Shown piece after piece: positions 45,470-56,735 of a stretch of DNA of 64,000 nucleotides (position 1 is its first letter; every line of letters starts with the position of its first letter). Position numbers and translations under genes: made by a program. This stretch comes from Nicotiana tabacum (Eukaryota > Streptophyta > Magnoliopsida > Solanales > Solanaceae): the NCBI RefSeq assembly GCF_000715075.1, contig NC_134081.1:110024289-110088288 (forward strand), in the 5' to 3' direction. The notes under the pieces are model-generated. The model was given only the letters and a program-made list of their open reading frames with translations, did not search any database and had not been told where the DNA came from.

Positions 45470-47055
45470 GTACTCGCTCTCATTCGATCCTCCTTTCTCG
45501 AAGTGCCCTCCTTCTTCTTTTTTTCAGCTCCCTTCTTGCCTTTCTTCTTCTTATCAACTTCATTTTTCAGCTGCTCCTCAACTTCTTTTTCAGGTACACT
45601 CACTTGTTGGACAGGCGGGATCTTTCAACACTTGCTCGCTTCTCAAGTTTATAGTGTTCATTGTTTCTTTGGGGTTTCTTTCAGTATCAGCTGGCAGAGT
45701 ACCAGAGATTCTCTCTGATAATACAGTGGCAATTTGCCCCACTTGCTTCTCTAAGTTTTGTAACCCTGTGCCAAGTTCTTTGATAGCAGCACCATTAGTA
45801 TCTAGCCTCTCATCCGTCTTGACAATGAAGGACATCATTAGATCTTCTAACCCAGACTGAATTGGCTATTGAGGCTGAAACTGTGGCCTCAGCTGATTCA
45901 CAAAGCCAGGAGGTCCTTGAAATTTGGGATTATTTTGTTGCCATGCATTTGCAATACCCCCAGGTGAACTCCATGAAAAAATGGGGTGCTTCTGACCCAT
46001 TGCATTGAATTTATAATTCCCGACAGCATTAACTTCCTCGATTGAGGCTTGACACTCATGAGTAGGGTGTCCTCTTCTACATATGTCACATGCTGCATGA
46101 TTCTCGCTCTGTATTGAAGCTAAGGTCAGCTTCCCTATCTCTTTTGCCATAGTATCAAGTTGTACCTGCACAAATGTGTTAGCATCAACCTGGTGAACAC
46201 CATTCGCCCTTCTTCTTTCAGCACTTTCAGAGGGACACTGATTTGCGTCTTCAGATAACTCATTTAGAATTGTGACTATCTCCTTTGGAGTCTTCTTCAT
46301 CAACGGACCTCCAGCTGCGTTGCTCAATGTTCTGCATGAGGCCGGTGTCAATCCATCCCAAAAATCCTGGGGTTGCATCCAGAGTTCAATTCCACTATGT
46401 TGACACTTTCGAATTATCTCTTTAAACCTCTCCCAAGCTTCAAACACAGTTTCAGTCTCGTTCTAGCAAAAGTTATAGATTTCTCTTCTAAACTTGCCTG
46501 TATTAGCAGATGAGAAATATTTGTCAAGAAATTTTCTAGTCATCTCATCCCATATTCTAATTGATCCATTAGGAAAGCTTCAAAGCCAGTGCTTTGCATC
46601 GTCTTTGAGTGTGAAGGGGAATGCCCTTAAGTAGACTGCATCTTGTGACACACCATTAAATTTAAAGGTGTTCATAATCTCCTCGAAGTCCATCAGATGA
46701 TTGTTTGGATCTCCATTCATCTTTCCTCTGAAGATACAACTGTTTGAAGAGTTTGGAGCAACCCTTGCTTCAGCTCAAAATTATTAGCTGCAACTGGAGG
46801 TGGTTTCACACTTGATAAGCCTTGGTTGTAGACCAGTCTAGCATAATCGCCCAGTGGTCTCCCAACATCGGGAGCTATATTTCCGAATTGGTCTGCACCC
46901 AAAGGTTGATTCTGAACAATTCTCCAAGCCCTTTCCTCCTCGTAGACAAGTTGTGCATTTCGAAGAGTTGTATCCTCAGCATCTCGTACAGCTTTTTCTC
47001 TTTGTTGGGATGCCTCTCTTGCAGCCAAATCAACATTATCATCATCTCCCGCCAT
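45470..47055 (-). pseudogene. Athila-like gag
   Basis: Structural protein. It starts MAGDDDNVDLAAREASQQRE. A middle part reads AFPFTLKDDAKHWLRSFPNG and FLDKYFSSANTGKFRREI, then ETVFEAWERFKEIIRKCQ, an Athila-type gag pattern. A zinc knuckle CDICRRGHPTHEC lies near 46050-46090. Breaks: a frame change near 46716, a TAG at 46463-46465 where Gln is expected, and a frame change near 45600. Confidence 0.83.
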
Positions 47056-47302
47056 AATTTCTTTGGTTGAGGATTGCCCAACCTTCTCTATATTCTCGGG
47101 GAGATTTTTTTTCCTTCCTCAACTGTCACAGTTGCTTCTCAATTTCTAGTTCATATGGTAGCACTTCCCAGAGGATCGAGTCATACACCAATCTAACTTG
47201 TAGCCTGCGCACAGTCAAGTAACACCAAATATAAAAAGAGAAAAAGAAAATAAAAAGAAAAATTCCTGAATTAGCACTATAACTATTTCAAACACTATTA
47301 AT

Positions 47303-47330
47303 TGCCAATCCCCGGCAACGGTGCCAAATT
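47303..47330 (-). other. Athila-like primer binding site
   Basis: Minus strand, next to the LTR end: TTTGGCACCGTTGCCGGGGA. It matches the TGGCGCCGTTGCCGGGG-type site of Athila elements (tRNA-Asp in my recollection) and fixes the inner edge of the 5' LTR. Confidence 0.8.
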
Positions 47331-48673
47331 TGACGAGCGCAAAAATATGCTCGCTAGTCAAATATAGTATAATATAATATCGTATCCACAAGGATTGGAG
47401 TTAAACAGTATTTTCGTAATTTATAGCTAGATTGCTATCCAAGATAATCAACAAGTGAGATTTATGTGATAAAAACCAAAACTAACTAAGAGTCTAAACT
47501 TTTGGCTAATGACAATTACAACAAGAGTAAGCAAAGAAGCTATCAATGGGAGAAAATAGGGGTTGATTAGATAGGTGCAAGATACTTGTCTGGGATTTAA
47601 CTCTAGTTAATTCACTTCTAAGGTTTAAGTGAGTCTCTCGAATTCACTCTATTATTAGTTCGAATGTTCAGTAGAAACTCCTCTCTCGATTAAGTTTCAA
47701 CCCCACAATATGAACTAAGTTAAGCTTGGTGAAGATATGTAAGAATTTGTAGTGGATTGGTTTGTAAGAGAACCTCTTTCGATTATTCTCCTAGCTAGGT
47801 CTAAACAGTAATTCAACTAGCCTCTTTCGATTACTAAGAAGAATCAATGAATTCAACCAATAAGATAATGCAAAAACATCACAAGTTATACCTCTTTCGA
47901 TTACATAAACATGTGAATATATATGCAATAATTAAAACACCCAAAATGATTCAATACATAAAAACTAGAGTTAATATCCATAAACAATTCTCAAAACACC
48001 AAATCCATCAATCTCTAAAGAAGAATTACTCCATAGATATGGAGAAATTCATCACAAATAAGTTTAAATTAAAGGAAAATATAAAATAATCTAAACCCTT
48101 GTCTTGAATGAGGATTGGAGGATGAAATCCTTGTGCTCTTGCTTCTCCTACTTCTCCTTAGCCTCCTTAGGTCTTAGATGTGTCAAAAGTCCCAAAACAT
48201 ACTGTTCTTCCATGCATATATACCAAGTAGGGTCGGGCCCAAACGAACACATCTTCTTCTACGTGAAATAGCACTCTTTCCAGAGTTAGACGTGCGTGGC
48301 CGCGCACCTGAGAGTATGCTCACGCATATGGCCATGCATTTTGGATGGTCTTCTGCCTTACATGCACGCCCAATGCGCGATCGCAAACCTGGGTGACGTC
48401 TGGCTCGATTCTCTGTTTCTCTCGTTAAGTGCACGTTTGTCCGTTGATCCCCGAATTTGATCCCAACTTAATCCTTGGGCTTTCACTCAGACTTCAAAAC
48501 TCCAAAATAGCATGAATTAATGCCACAACATCTACATAGTTTGGAATCACTCCTAATAGGTATAAAACACATAATTAGTGCAAAACACTAGCGATTAAGG
48601 CTAAAACTCAATAAAAGTGTAGTAATTTAGAGTGCGATAAGCAACTAAAACACGCAATTATAGCCTACCATCA
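47331..48673 (-). repeat. Athila-like 5' LTR
   Basis: 1343 bp, TGACGAGCGC...GCCTACCATCA on the plus strand. It contains spaced CCTCTTTCGATTA motifs (about 47774, 47821, 47891), a short dispersed repeat. Open frames on both strands at 48178-48434 overlap each other and are not supported as genes. Confidence 0.82.
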
Positions 48674-48679
48674 GTAGGC

Positions 48680-49140
48680 ATCGAGGAAACTTAGTAGTTC
48701 ATGCCCGGCTATTGCATCGATTAGTTGGTAGATATGAGGCAACAGGAATGAGTCCTTCGGACATGCTTTGTTCAAGTCTGTAAAATCCATGCACATCCGT
48801 CATTTCCACCTCCTCATGCACTGCATCATTAATTGTGGGGTTGAATTTAGGACTGATCTGTCTCATTGGGGGGTGTAATGGGTCGACGTTTAATTTGTGT
48901 GTGGCGATTTCCTTCGGTATGCCTGGCATAACTGCATGGCTGAAAGTAAACAAATTTGCATTAACTTTTAAGAATTGACTAAATTTACCTGGCTATTGAA
49001 GTTTGCAACCGATATATGCCTTCTTGCTATGGTCGTTTGGGTCTAATTGAACGGGGTTGAGGTCCTCTATGGTCGATCCTGCAACTTCAACCGTGTCGGG
49101 GTCTTTGATGTCGTCCCCAATTTCATCATGCTCCGACCTT
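48680..49140 (-). pseudogene. Tat-2 RT N-terminal part and protease-RT linker
   Basis: RT residue stretches before the Athila-like insertion: MPGIPKEIATHKLNVDPLHP, then HEEVE. Compared with Tat-1, about 85 bp are missing at 48804-48808, between CATTTCC and ACCTCC; this removes the KKKNGKW region. The upstream linker (about 48990-49100) matches Tat-1 20000-20100. Confidence 0.8.
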
Positions 49141-49324
49141 GACCCTGCTGATAGCTACGCCTCTTTTTCTTTGTCCTTTCTTTGTTGGGTGGTTGTGTTG
49201 TCTAAGGCAATACAATAGCATTCCCAAGATGTACATTGTTCCCCTCGTATACTGAATATTCCCCACGGAGTTAGGAAATTGATGACTTGGTACAAGCTAG
49301 AGGGGACGGCTTTCATATCCACGG

Positions 49325-49762
49325 TCATCCTACTATGGCGTTGTACGCGGTGTCCTGGTCCATGATGTGGAATGTTATTTCCAGAGTTACGTCGCCAGCC
49401 AGAACGGGGAGTGTAATTTCCTCTGATCTTCGTTTAACTGCATTGTTAAAACCAGTTAGCGTGATGCAGCGCGGTACTATCCTATCCTCGAGTTTCATTT
49501 GGGTAAGTACTCGAGGATGGATAATGCATGCGCCGCTCCCGTCATCTATCATAATGCGTTTAACATCAGTATCTAAAATTCACAGAGTAATAACGAGGGC
49601 ATCATTATGAGGAAAAGCCAAATTGTCAGCGTCCGACTTGTCGAAGATGATACTTTCTTCGAGTTCGTCATACCGTTCGCGGGTGATAGATCGCTTGATT
49701 TTGTGGGTAGTGGTGAACTTCACACTGTTAATAGAGGCGTCATCGCCACCACCGATGATCAT
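49325..49762 (-). pseudogene. Tat-2 aspartic protease
   Basis: The D-x-G-S motif reads MIDDGSGACIIHPRVLTQMK, as in Tat-1, with TLTGFNNAVKRRSEEITLPV and the late motif DTAYNAIVG. The preceding linker (49580-49762) has MIIGGGDDASINSVKF and ERYDELEESIIFDKSDADN. Confidence 0.83.
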
Positions 49763-51415
49763 GTTGATGATACGAGCTGGTGAGGGTGGCTTAGGCGGTC
49801 CTTGATGTTCGTGTCCTCAGGCGAAATTGGTTATTCCCCTATAGCTTAGAAGCACTTTAAGGTTTCCTTGTCGTAACATATTCACGACATCCTACCTCAG
49901 GGCGATGCAATCTTTAATTTTGTGCCCTCGTTCCTGGTGGCACTCACATAGGGCGTTGGATTTTCTGGTGTTAGGATCAGATCTCATCTTTGCCGGCCAC
50001 TTCACTTTTGGCCTGAGCTTCTCCAGGGCGTAGACTATCTCTGTAGGTGACACTCAAAAATTGTGAGCAAATAATAGTGGGGCATACCTGTGTCATTCCG
50101 ATGAGTTCCCATCCTTGGTCTGGATGGACCTTTTTCATAGCGGGGGGAGGGTGCGGCGACCATCCTGATATATGGTTGATGTTGTTCCTTGTTAGGTCGC
50201 GGAACTGGATGATCTCTTCTGGCATTGTCTCTTCAATCCTTTCTTGATTTGCCTTGTACCAAGGTTAGTCGGTGGGTTGGCCCATTGAGGTCGTCCTCAT
50301 CTGTACGGACCTCGACACAATAAGCATTGTGGATTTCATCCCAAGTGGTTGGGGGTACTTCATCAACCGACTCAGCAGTTTCCTAGTTGCTCTTGAACCA
50401 TCCCTACTCAGCCCGTTCTGAAAAGCTTCGACCTCCATCCCTTTGGATACATTTGGCAAAGTCATTCTTACTCAGTTAAACCAGGCGAGGAAGTCCCTCA
50501 GTCCCTCTCCCGGAGATTGTTTAATAGAAAATATGTCATTCACTTTCGCCTCGGCCTTCTTGGCTCCGGCGTGGGCCGTTACAAACTTGTCGGCCATTTC
50601 TTCAAAGGTTTTTATGGAGCGTGTTGGTAGCTACAAATACCATGTAAATGCCCCTCCTGTGAGGGTTTCGCCAAACTTCTTCAGGAAGATGGAAGACACG
50701 TGTTCTTTGGTGAGGTCATTGCTTTTTTGGTGATGTAATGAGTCACATGATCCTCAGGGTCAGTCGTGCTGTCTTATATCCTAAGGTAGGATGGCATTTT
50801 GAAGGTTTTTGGCATGGCATGCAGTACTTCATCATCACTGTAGGTCTGCTCGATGAACCGGCTGGCTTCCTTCTTCGGCAACAGCTTAGGGGTGCCCGGT
50901 ATCTTATCGTCCCTTTCTTGGTGTTCTTTTATTTAATCTCGGGGCGCCTTGTTTTCATTCTCCATTTACTCCGTCCTTTTTAGGATGGTCGTGAGGGCGC
51001 TGACATCTGCACTGCCAATGACATTGTGAGTAATACCTATCGTTGAAAGGAGAGGTGGGTTGCATTGTTTGTCTATTTGTTGTATCGTGCAAGTCCTTGC
51101 GATTTCTGCAGTCGTGCCTGGAGCGGGCTTGTTGAGGATGCCCGTTAGCATGTTGGTCAGCCATGCCTCGAGGGGTTTTTGTGTAGCTGGGGGTGCCACT
51201 TCCTCTACAGACGTGTAGGGTCCTTTCATACGAGGTTTCGTTATGCTATAGTGTGGGGGTGGTGACCCATCTCGCCTAGGGGATGCGCTGGGTGGCATGT
51301 CCTCATCCGCCGTTTCAAATCTTTCATTGATGACGTTCATGAGGTTGGTTGGGAGATCACTTGTTATTCTCGTCCTTTCTTCTCGGTTATCTGCCATATA
51401 GGGTTTTGTATACAC
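49763..51415 (-). pseudogene. Tat-2 gag
   Basis: It probably starts MADNREERTRITSDLPTNLM (51397). Capsid fragments include KGMEVEAFQNGLSRDGSRAT (about 50380-50450). A zinc-knuckle-like CHQERGHKIKDC lies near 49905-49945. Stops and small indels interrupt at about 50966, 50735 and 50265. Confidence 0.8.
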
Positions 51416-51509
51416 AAAGAAAGGAGATCTTGGGTTTAGTGATGTCAGTGACTCGTGTTAGTTGTAGATCTAGCGGAAACTAAAATTTTAACTAAGAAAT
51501 CCCCACAGA

Positions 51510-51530
51510 CAGCGCCAAATTATTTGACCA
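51510..51530 (-). other. Tat-2 primer binding site
   Basis: Minus strand next to the 5' LTR: ATTTGGCGCTGTCTGTGGGGA, the TTTGGCGC...GGGGA pattern used by Tat elements. Confidence 0.78.
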
Positions 51531-52298
51531 AAAATATAAATCTTGATTCAAATAATGAAATTTAAATAAACAAAGGTTAATCCTAGTTAATAATAATATC
51601 CTTAGATCTTAATATTATAAAAAGAAATTGATAGGTGTTCATGCGGACAGTAAAGACACCACGTGATAAATACTCTGAAAAATCAAGAACAGTGGTGTAG
51701 CATATAATATTCGATAGGCAATAATAAATGGCATTTAAATAGATAAGGGAAATGATTCAATCAATAAAGGTGGAATAAATGAACCTTCTGTCTGATAATG
51801 ATTGAAAGATAAATCCTTGAATAATCAAGGATTCTCGAATCTGATGGTAAAGTGTAGATAAGAATTTCACTGAAAAGTAGATCTTTCTATCGAGTGAAGA
51901 CCGAATCTTTTTGTAAAAGTGCTTTTCTTACAAAATGAATGTCACCTCTTCTATCATTGTTTCTTATTCTATTTATATGGGATATACTTCCAAGAAACCC
52001 TAAAAGTACAAGTGCAGAGAATATCCAAGGGAATATTCTCTTTGATATCCTATCTTGAAAACTAGCCGTTACAGCTCTATTGAACGTACTCGACCTCGAT
52101 CTCAATCATTGTTGACATCTTGACTACGACTATCATCGACTCTTCGACCGCTAGCCGTGCGGATTCTCGAACCATCTTAATACGTCGACCGCTGGCCGTG
52201 CGGCTTCTCAAACCATCTTAATAAGTGACAACTTGAGGATTCTTCCAGTAATGCTATCTCGCCCTGAATATTCTCAGGGCGTAATTTTGACCCATACA
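51531..52298 (-). repeat. Tat-2 5' LTR
   Basis: 768 bp. A short local duplication near 52135-52215 (GACCGCTAGCCGTGCGG and GACCGCTGGCCGTGCGG) makes it longer than the 3' LTR. The plus-strand start is TATTTGACC instead of TGTTTGACC. Confidence 0.88.
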
Positions 52299-53431
52299 GT
52301 AACTAACACACATGACAAAGGAAAAAAGATTAAATACATCTTCATCAATTGAGCAACTGTGACAAAAGCAGGCCAGAGAACCTCTAGAGCAGTTTCAGCA
52401 TGACTTAAAGATTCAGAGATAGATAAGTTCTTCTCCTTGACAAGGCAATCCAAACCCCTATTGTCTTCACTAGTATATGTTGGATGACTTTGTTGTGAAC
52501 TGCCAAAAATCTCATAACCACAATCGAAGCTCAATGTTGCATCATCAAGTCAATAGCTTCTGCGAGATTATCTCCTCCTTGAAATCCAAGATCCTTAATA
52601 TTGGAACAACCTAGCTGCATTTAAAGAAACAAAAAAAACATTAGTAATGCATTCTAATAAGAGAGCGATATTTACAACAACCCTAGTGGAAAGATTTGAC
52701 GTATGTACACTATCATTGTCAGTATATTTTAATATGTTGTAGCAAGTAATCTGTCTTATTCTCCAGATCACCTGTGTTAATTTTGATGATCTGACTCTTT
52801 CTACACGGTCAGTGCATAGATTTGGGAGCGAATAAATGGTACTAAAATGTATTAAAATGGAAAAAAGACTAGAAAAGAATATATATTTAACCTTTGGGAG
52901 ACTAGATTCATCTGGGAAGAGAGATACTGAATCTCCATTGAAGGGTGTCAAGTAAGTGAGATTAGAAGGGATGGGTAGAGATGGAGTAGTAACCAAGGAG
53001 CTTAATTCATTTCCTCTAAACTACAAACATGCAGTTGAGGAATTATTTTCATTGACACTCAGTGAGCTACAAGAGGTACCAAAGCTAACATTACTATCAC
53101 GCATTTCACCAACTCCAAACCAAATCTTAGCAAACTCATTAGACGAAGGATAATCACTATAATAATTCAACTTCTGGCATCGATGTCCTGTACCCCTACA
53201 ACCATTTCCATTGGAATCACAGCACTGGCATAGGCACATTTCATCATCCAGATATTTTATGGAACTAGATGTGAACTGCATTTGTCGCAAATAAGTGAAC
53301 GAGGGTGCCTTCGCGATAAAAAAATTGCTCAATGCACCAATCCATCACAATCCAAACAAAGCCTTGCTAAATCTGACGTGTAATACACCACTGCCTTCAC
53401 TACCCTCACAAAAGTCACATAGAGGCTCCAT

Positions 53432-53992
53432 TTAACTAACATAATACGATTATCTTATTTTCTTTTAACTTTTTACTAGTGCATCACAAAGTAGGGATAA
53501 AGTCTGCACACACACTACCCTCCTCATACCCCACTTGTAGGATTACACTGGGTTTGTTGTTGTTGTTGTTGTTTATCACCAGATCATCACCTCAAAATCC
53601 TGCATCAGTCAGAACATTTTTGTGATTAAGTTCAAACATAGTTAGCATCAATCAACAAAGTATAAACATCGAGAGATTGAATATCTTACTGATGAAATAA
53701 ATATGAAATGTGCTACCACATAAGAGGCAGTGGGTGTACGTGAGCAAAAACATATAATTTGATACCGTAGGATGCTAGTAGTTCGATGCAAAATAATATG
53801 GAGCATAGCAAAAAAGATGCAGAAAAGAGTTGGCAATAATTATAATTTGAGAGGGAAAGTGATCTGAAGTCCATATGTTTGTTTCACCCTAACCAAATTT
53901 GGGCTAGGGCCAAAATTCTTCCTTGCTCTAAATACCTTTTAATTCATAAATTAAAAGAAATTAATCCAAGCTGAAAAACTGGACATGGACAT
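53432..53992 (-). promoter_or_regulatory. 5' region of CONSTANS-LIKE copy B
   Basis: Collinear with 10713-11170 of copy A except for the SINE remnant at 53475-53573. The G-box of copy A (CACGTG) reads TACGTG here (about 53737-53742), and the CCACGT core is CCACAT (about 53716). The region is cut at 53992 by NA-Tat and resumes for 35 bp at 60392-60426 before Tat-3. Confidence 0.5.
53475..53573 (+). mobile_element. 5'-truncated TS-type SINE
   Basis: CACAAAGTAGGGATAAAGTC and ACTACCCTCCTCATACCCCA lead into GGATTACACTGGG followed by five TTG repeats, matching the 3' half of the SINE at 8513-8737. It is absent from the homologous place in copy A (about 10753), so it inserted after the gene duplication. 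Confidence 0.8.
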
Positions 53993-54649
53993 TGTATTAG
54001 CGGAAAAAGACAATACATGTGGACTATCAATAAGCTGACGGGGCATGGTATGTGGAACATCGATGAAAGGACAAGTGGCGTTCTTAATTAGGCGAGTTAA
54101 AGAATGCGGAAAAGGCACGAGAGAAACTCCCACGGGGTTACACTGAGGAAATAATCGGACCTGGCAGATGTAAAAGGAGAAACATGAACGAAATGAATAA
54201 AGGCTGTGAAGAAGGGAAGATACACAAACCTGTCATAAATAAGTAAGGGAAATTGGTGCAACAACAAGAAATCTTTAATCATAAATATTTTTATTACGGC
54301 TGTACATGGTAACGGGCAATCAAGACAATTAATATCATTAGTGAGCCCAAATTAAATAAGGGAACCGTTACAATTGTATGCTCCTATATAAGAATTGAAA
54401 TCTCATTTGTAATGGCAAGAAATAATTATTATTGAAATTTATAGAGCTATTCTTTGCTTTACTCTCAAAAGTTCTAAGCCAAATTTTGGGAGTGATTATC
54501 AGTTTATTTCATATTTTCTTTGTCAATTATTTTCATTCCTTGATCTATTCTTTCAAATTGTTAGGAAAGTGAAGTAAATCTTGGCTACCAGTAGCCCGAT
54601 TTCTTCTAGATATTGAATTTGACCGAAAAATCTATTTTTGGATTAAACA
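53993..54649 (+). repeat. NA-Tat 5' LTR
   Basis: 657 bp, TGTATTAGCGGAAAAAGAC...TTTTGGATTAAACA, with a TATA box CTCCTATATAAG at about 54381-54392. Confidence 0.88.
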
Positions 54650-54672
54650 GATTGGTTCCGTTACCGAAAATC
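54650..54672 (+). other. NA-Tat primer binding site
   Basis: GATTGGTTCCGTTACCGAAA follows the LTR. It resembles TTGGCGCCGTTGCCGGGAA with several transitions, so it is probably a decayed site of that type. Confidence 0.6.
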
Positions 54673-54710
54673 TGATAATCTGTTCACTTTTCAATCTTTA
54701 ACAATACAAT

Positions 54711-56365
54711 ATGTCAACTGTTAACGACAACAACCAGCTGAACCAACAAGGTACAACTCCACCATACCACACACCTATGGGATCCCCTCAACAGTCCTAT
54801 GGAAGTTCGCCTGAAAGATCTACTTCACGTACTGATGATCAGCAGGGAAACGACCAAACCGTGGAGCAAGATGCTCTAAAGCAATTGATTGCAGAACACG
54901 TGAATAATGCACTACAAGATTTTGTTAAGGGATTACCCAATGCGGCGCAAACTCCTCCACTAGTTAATACAACAACTTTGGAGAACCCGCGTTCAGGGCT
55001 TGATAATTCTGGAAGTAGAGAAAATTCTAGTGAATCTTATGATGGAGGGTTAAGTACTCCAAATAATTCTAATTTACAAAGTTTAGTGCTAACTTTGCAG
55101 AAACAGTTGAAGGAACAGAATGATCTTATAGAGCAGATACTAGGTATACCACCCATAATCAAAGGGGTGGATATTGACAAGTATTCACAACAACCCTGGA
55201 AGCCAAGTGTGGTACCTTTACCAATTTTTAAAAGTTTAAAATGCCTAATATTCCCAAATATGACGGAACAACTAACCCTCGAGATCACATAACTGCGTTC
55301 ACTACTGGTGTGAAAGGCAATGACTTAACCAAACAGGAAATCGAATCGGTTTTAGTTAAAACATTTGATGAAACACTCACAAAGAGAGCGTTAATGTGGT
55401 ATTCTCTTTTACCCAAAAATTCTATTGATTATTTTACTGAGCTTGCACATTCACTTATAAAAGCACATTCGGGGGCTCAAAAAGTTAAAAAAATGATGGA
55501 ATACATCTTTAAGGTTAAACAAGAGAGTACAGAATTGCTTATGGAATTCGTAGATAGATTCCAGCTAGAGAGGATGATGTTACCTTGAGTACCTGATAAT
55601 TGGGCGGCTATGGCATTCGTGAGCAACTTGAACGAGAAAAGTTCAGAAGCCACGAGGAGGCAGAAAGAAAGTTTGCGAGAATTTCCAACAACAACTTAGA
55701 ACGATGTGTACAACAGGTACAGTACAAAGTTGCGGATATAAGAAGATATGGTCGCACAGCCAAGGGCCGATGAGAGGCCAGGATCGAGACGTTCAGAATC
55801 AGAAAGAAGGCCCGGTAAAAATAGCTATGAGCCGTACATGGGACCCGCAGGGCGAGACTCTCGATCTAAACAGGAGAGTGCATGATTCGATTCAAGACTA
55901 AGACAAAAAGACACGAGTTCTTCATCTAAGTTCAAAAAGGAACGAGATGCCCAAAGCAACGATTCCAATACGCAAGCAAGAATATGAGATTACAGTTTTA
56001 ACATCAGTACCTCCGAGTTAGTAGCTGTTTTAAGAGGTATGGGGGATAAGGTGCGATGACCTAAAGAAATGATATCAGATCCAAGCAAAAGAAATCCAGA
56101 TTTCTGGTGCGAATTTCATAACGATCATGGCCATAGAATAATAGATTGTAGGCTTCTGCAAGGAGAGGTCGAGCATTTGTTGAAGCAGGGTTATCTTACC
56201 GATCTGTTCAGTGAGAAAGGAAGACAATCATACATGAAGAACAGACAAAAACCCCAAAAACCTCCATCACCAAAAAGAACAGCCAACGTAATAACTGGGG
56301 GAGATGAGGTCAATGGAGTAACATATACAGCCGCAAAAAAGACATCAAAAGTCACGGTCTATTAA
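54711..56365 (+). pseudogene. NA-Tat gag
   Basis: It starts MSTVNDNNQLNQQGTTPPYH. A coiled coil (LQSLVLTLQKQLKEQNDLIE) precedes the capsid: MPNIPKYDGTTNPRDHITAF and KRALMWYSLLPKNSIDYFTE. A zinc-knuckle-like CEFHNDHGHRIIDC is at about 56105-56150. It stops at 56365 after KKTSKVTVY, just where the linker into protease would begin in a complete Tat element, so the pol deletion starts here. Breaks: a frame change near 55240, a TGA at 55586, and others to 56060. Confidence 0.85.
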
Positions 56366-56735
56366 AACATAAAACTTCCTCAAATTATCTCTATTTTCAT
56401 GTCTACTTCATGTTTTATATATTTGCACCAATATGAAGATGAGATGTCATCTTCATCAGTGTCGTTAATATAAAAGGGCCCTCTTTTATAAAAACCCATA
56501 TATATCGAAGTCACGATCTATTAAAGCATTTTTAAGTACAAGAGAAAGCTCAAATACTAAAAGGGCAGAAAGCATAATATGCGGCAAAAGAAATAAATAT
56601 ATTTATATCATAACCCCAAAATACATGGGTAGAAAAAACAAACCTTCCAAAAAAGTTGTCCAAAAAACATAAGGGAGTTCCAAGCAAAAACCAACAAACA
56701 AACACTTTTGACAAAAAGCTAGAAAAGAGGAAAAG
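56366..56735. other. Convergent spacer of NA-Tat, no gene
   Basis: 370 bp between the end of gag and the end of the antisense gene. The string GTCACGGTCTATTAAA (56353-56368) recurs as GTCACGATCTATTAAA near 56511-56526. No tandem array like those of Tat-1 and Tat-2 is present. Confidence 0.55.

Larger units (their letters stand above)
42942..48673 (-). mobile_element. Pol-less Athila-like Ty3/gypsy element nested in Tat-2
   Basis: A 5.73-kb minus-strand insertion inside Tat-2 RT. Target duplication GTAGGC is on both sides (42936-42941 and 48674-48679). It has one full LTR (47331-48673), an Athila-type primer site, gag and protease, but no RT, RNase H or integrase. The other end holds only a 56-bp LTR start (42942-42997). 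It must have depended on enzymes supplied by another element. Confidence 0.85.
35113..52298 (-). mobile_element. Tat-2, Ty3/gypsy Tat-clade element carrying a nested insertion
   Basis: Same family and layout as Tat-1, on the minus strand, in intron 2 of copy B. Copy A identifies the empty site: ATCATAATTAACACACATG is uninterrupted there. The left target duplication is ATAAT (35108-35112); the right flank is GTAAC (52299-52303), which looks like the same five bases with two changes. Without the Athila-like insertion (42942-48673 plus one copy of the target duplication) the element is about 11.4 kb. The 5' LTR starts TA rather than TG (plus 51531), a point mutation. Confidence 0.9.
24804..53431 (-). 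pseudogene. CONSTANS-LIKE pseudogene, copy B, split by nested insertions
   Basis: Same four-exon gene as copy A. Exon 1: 52892-53431; exon 2: 52382-52614; exon 3: 34722-35089; exon 4: 34521 down to 34500, then 24913-24804 beyond a SIRE insertion. Exon 4 keeps a better CCT core than copy A ([19 protein letters not shown]). Intron 2 holds Tat-2. Lesions: an extra base near 53406 and a TGA near 53335 in B-box 1; a lost base near 53265 in B-box 2; a lost base near 52545 in exon 2; a TAA at 34787; the exon-3 donor GT is AT (34720-34721); the exon-4 acceptor AG is GG (34522-34523). It cannot make a full protein. Shared introns and 5' DNA show a genomic duplication, not retroposition. Confidence 0.85.

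Noticed and set aside
48178..48434. Open frames on both strands
   Set aside because: They overlap each other inside the Athila-like LTR and have no family resemblance.
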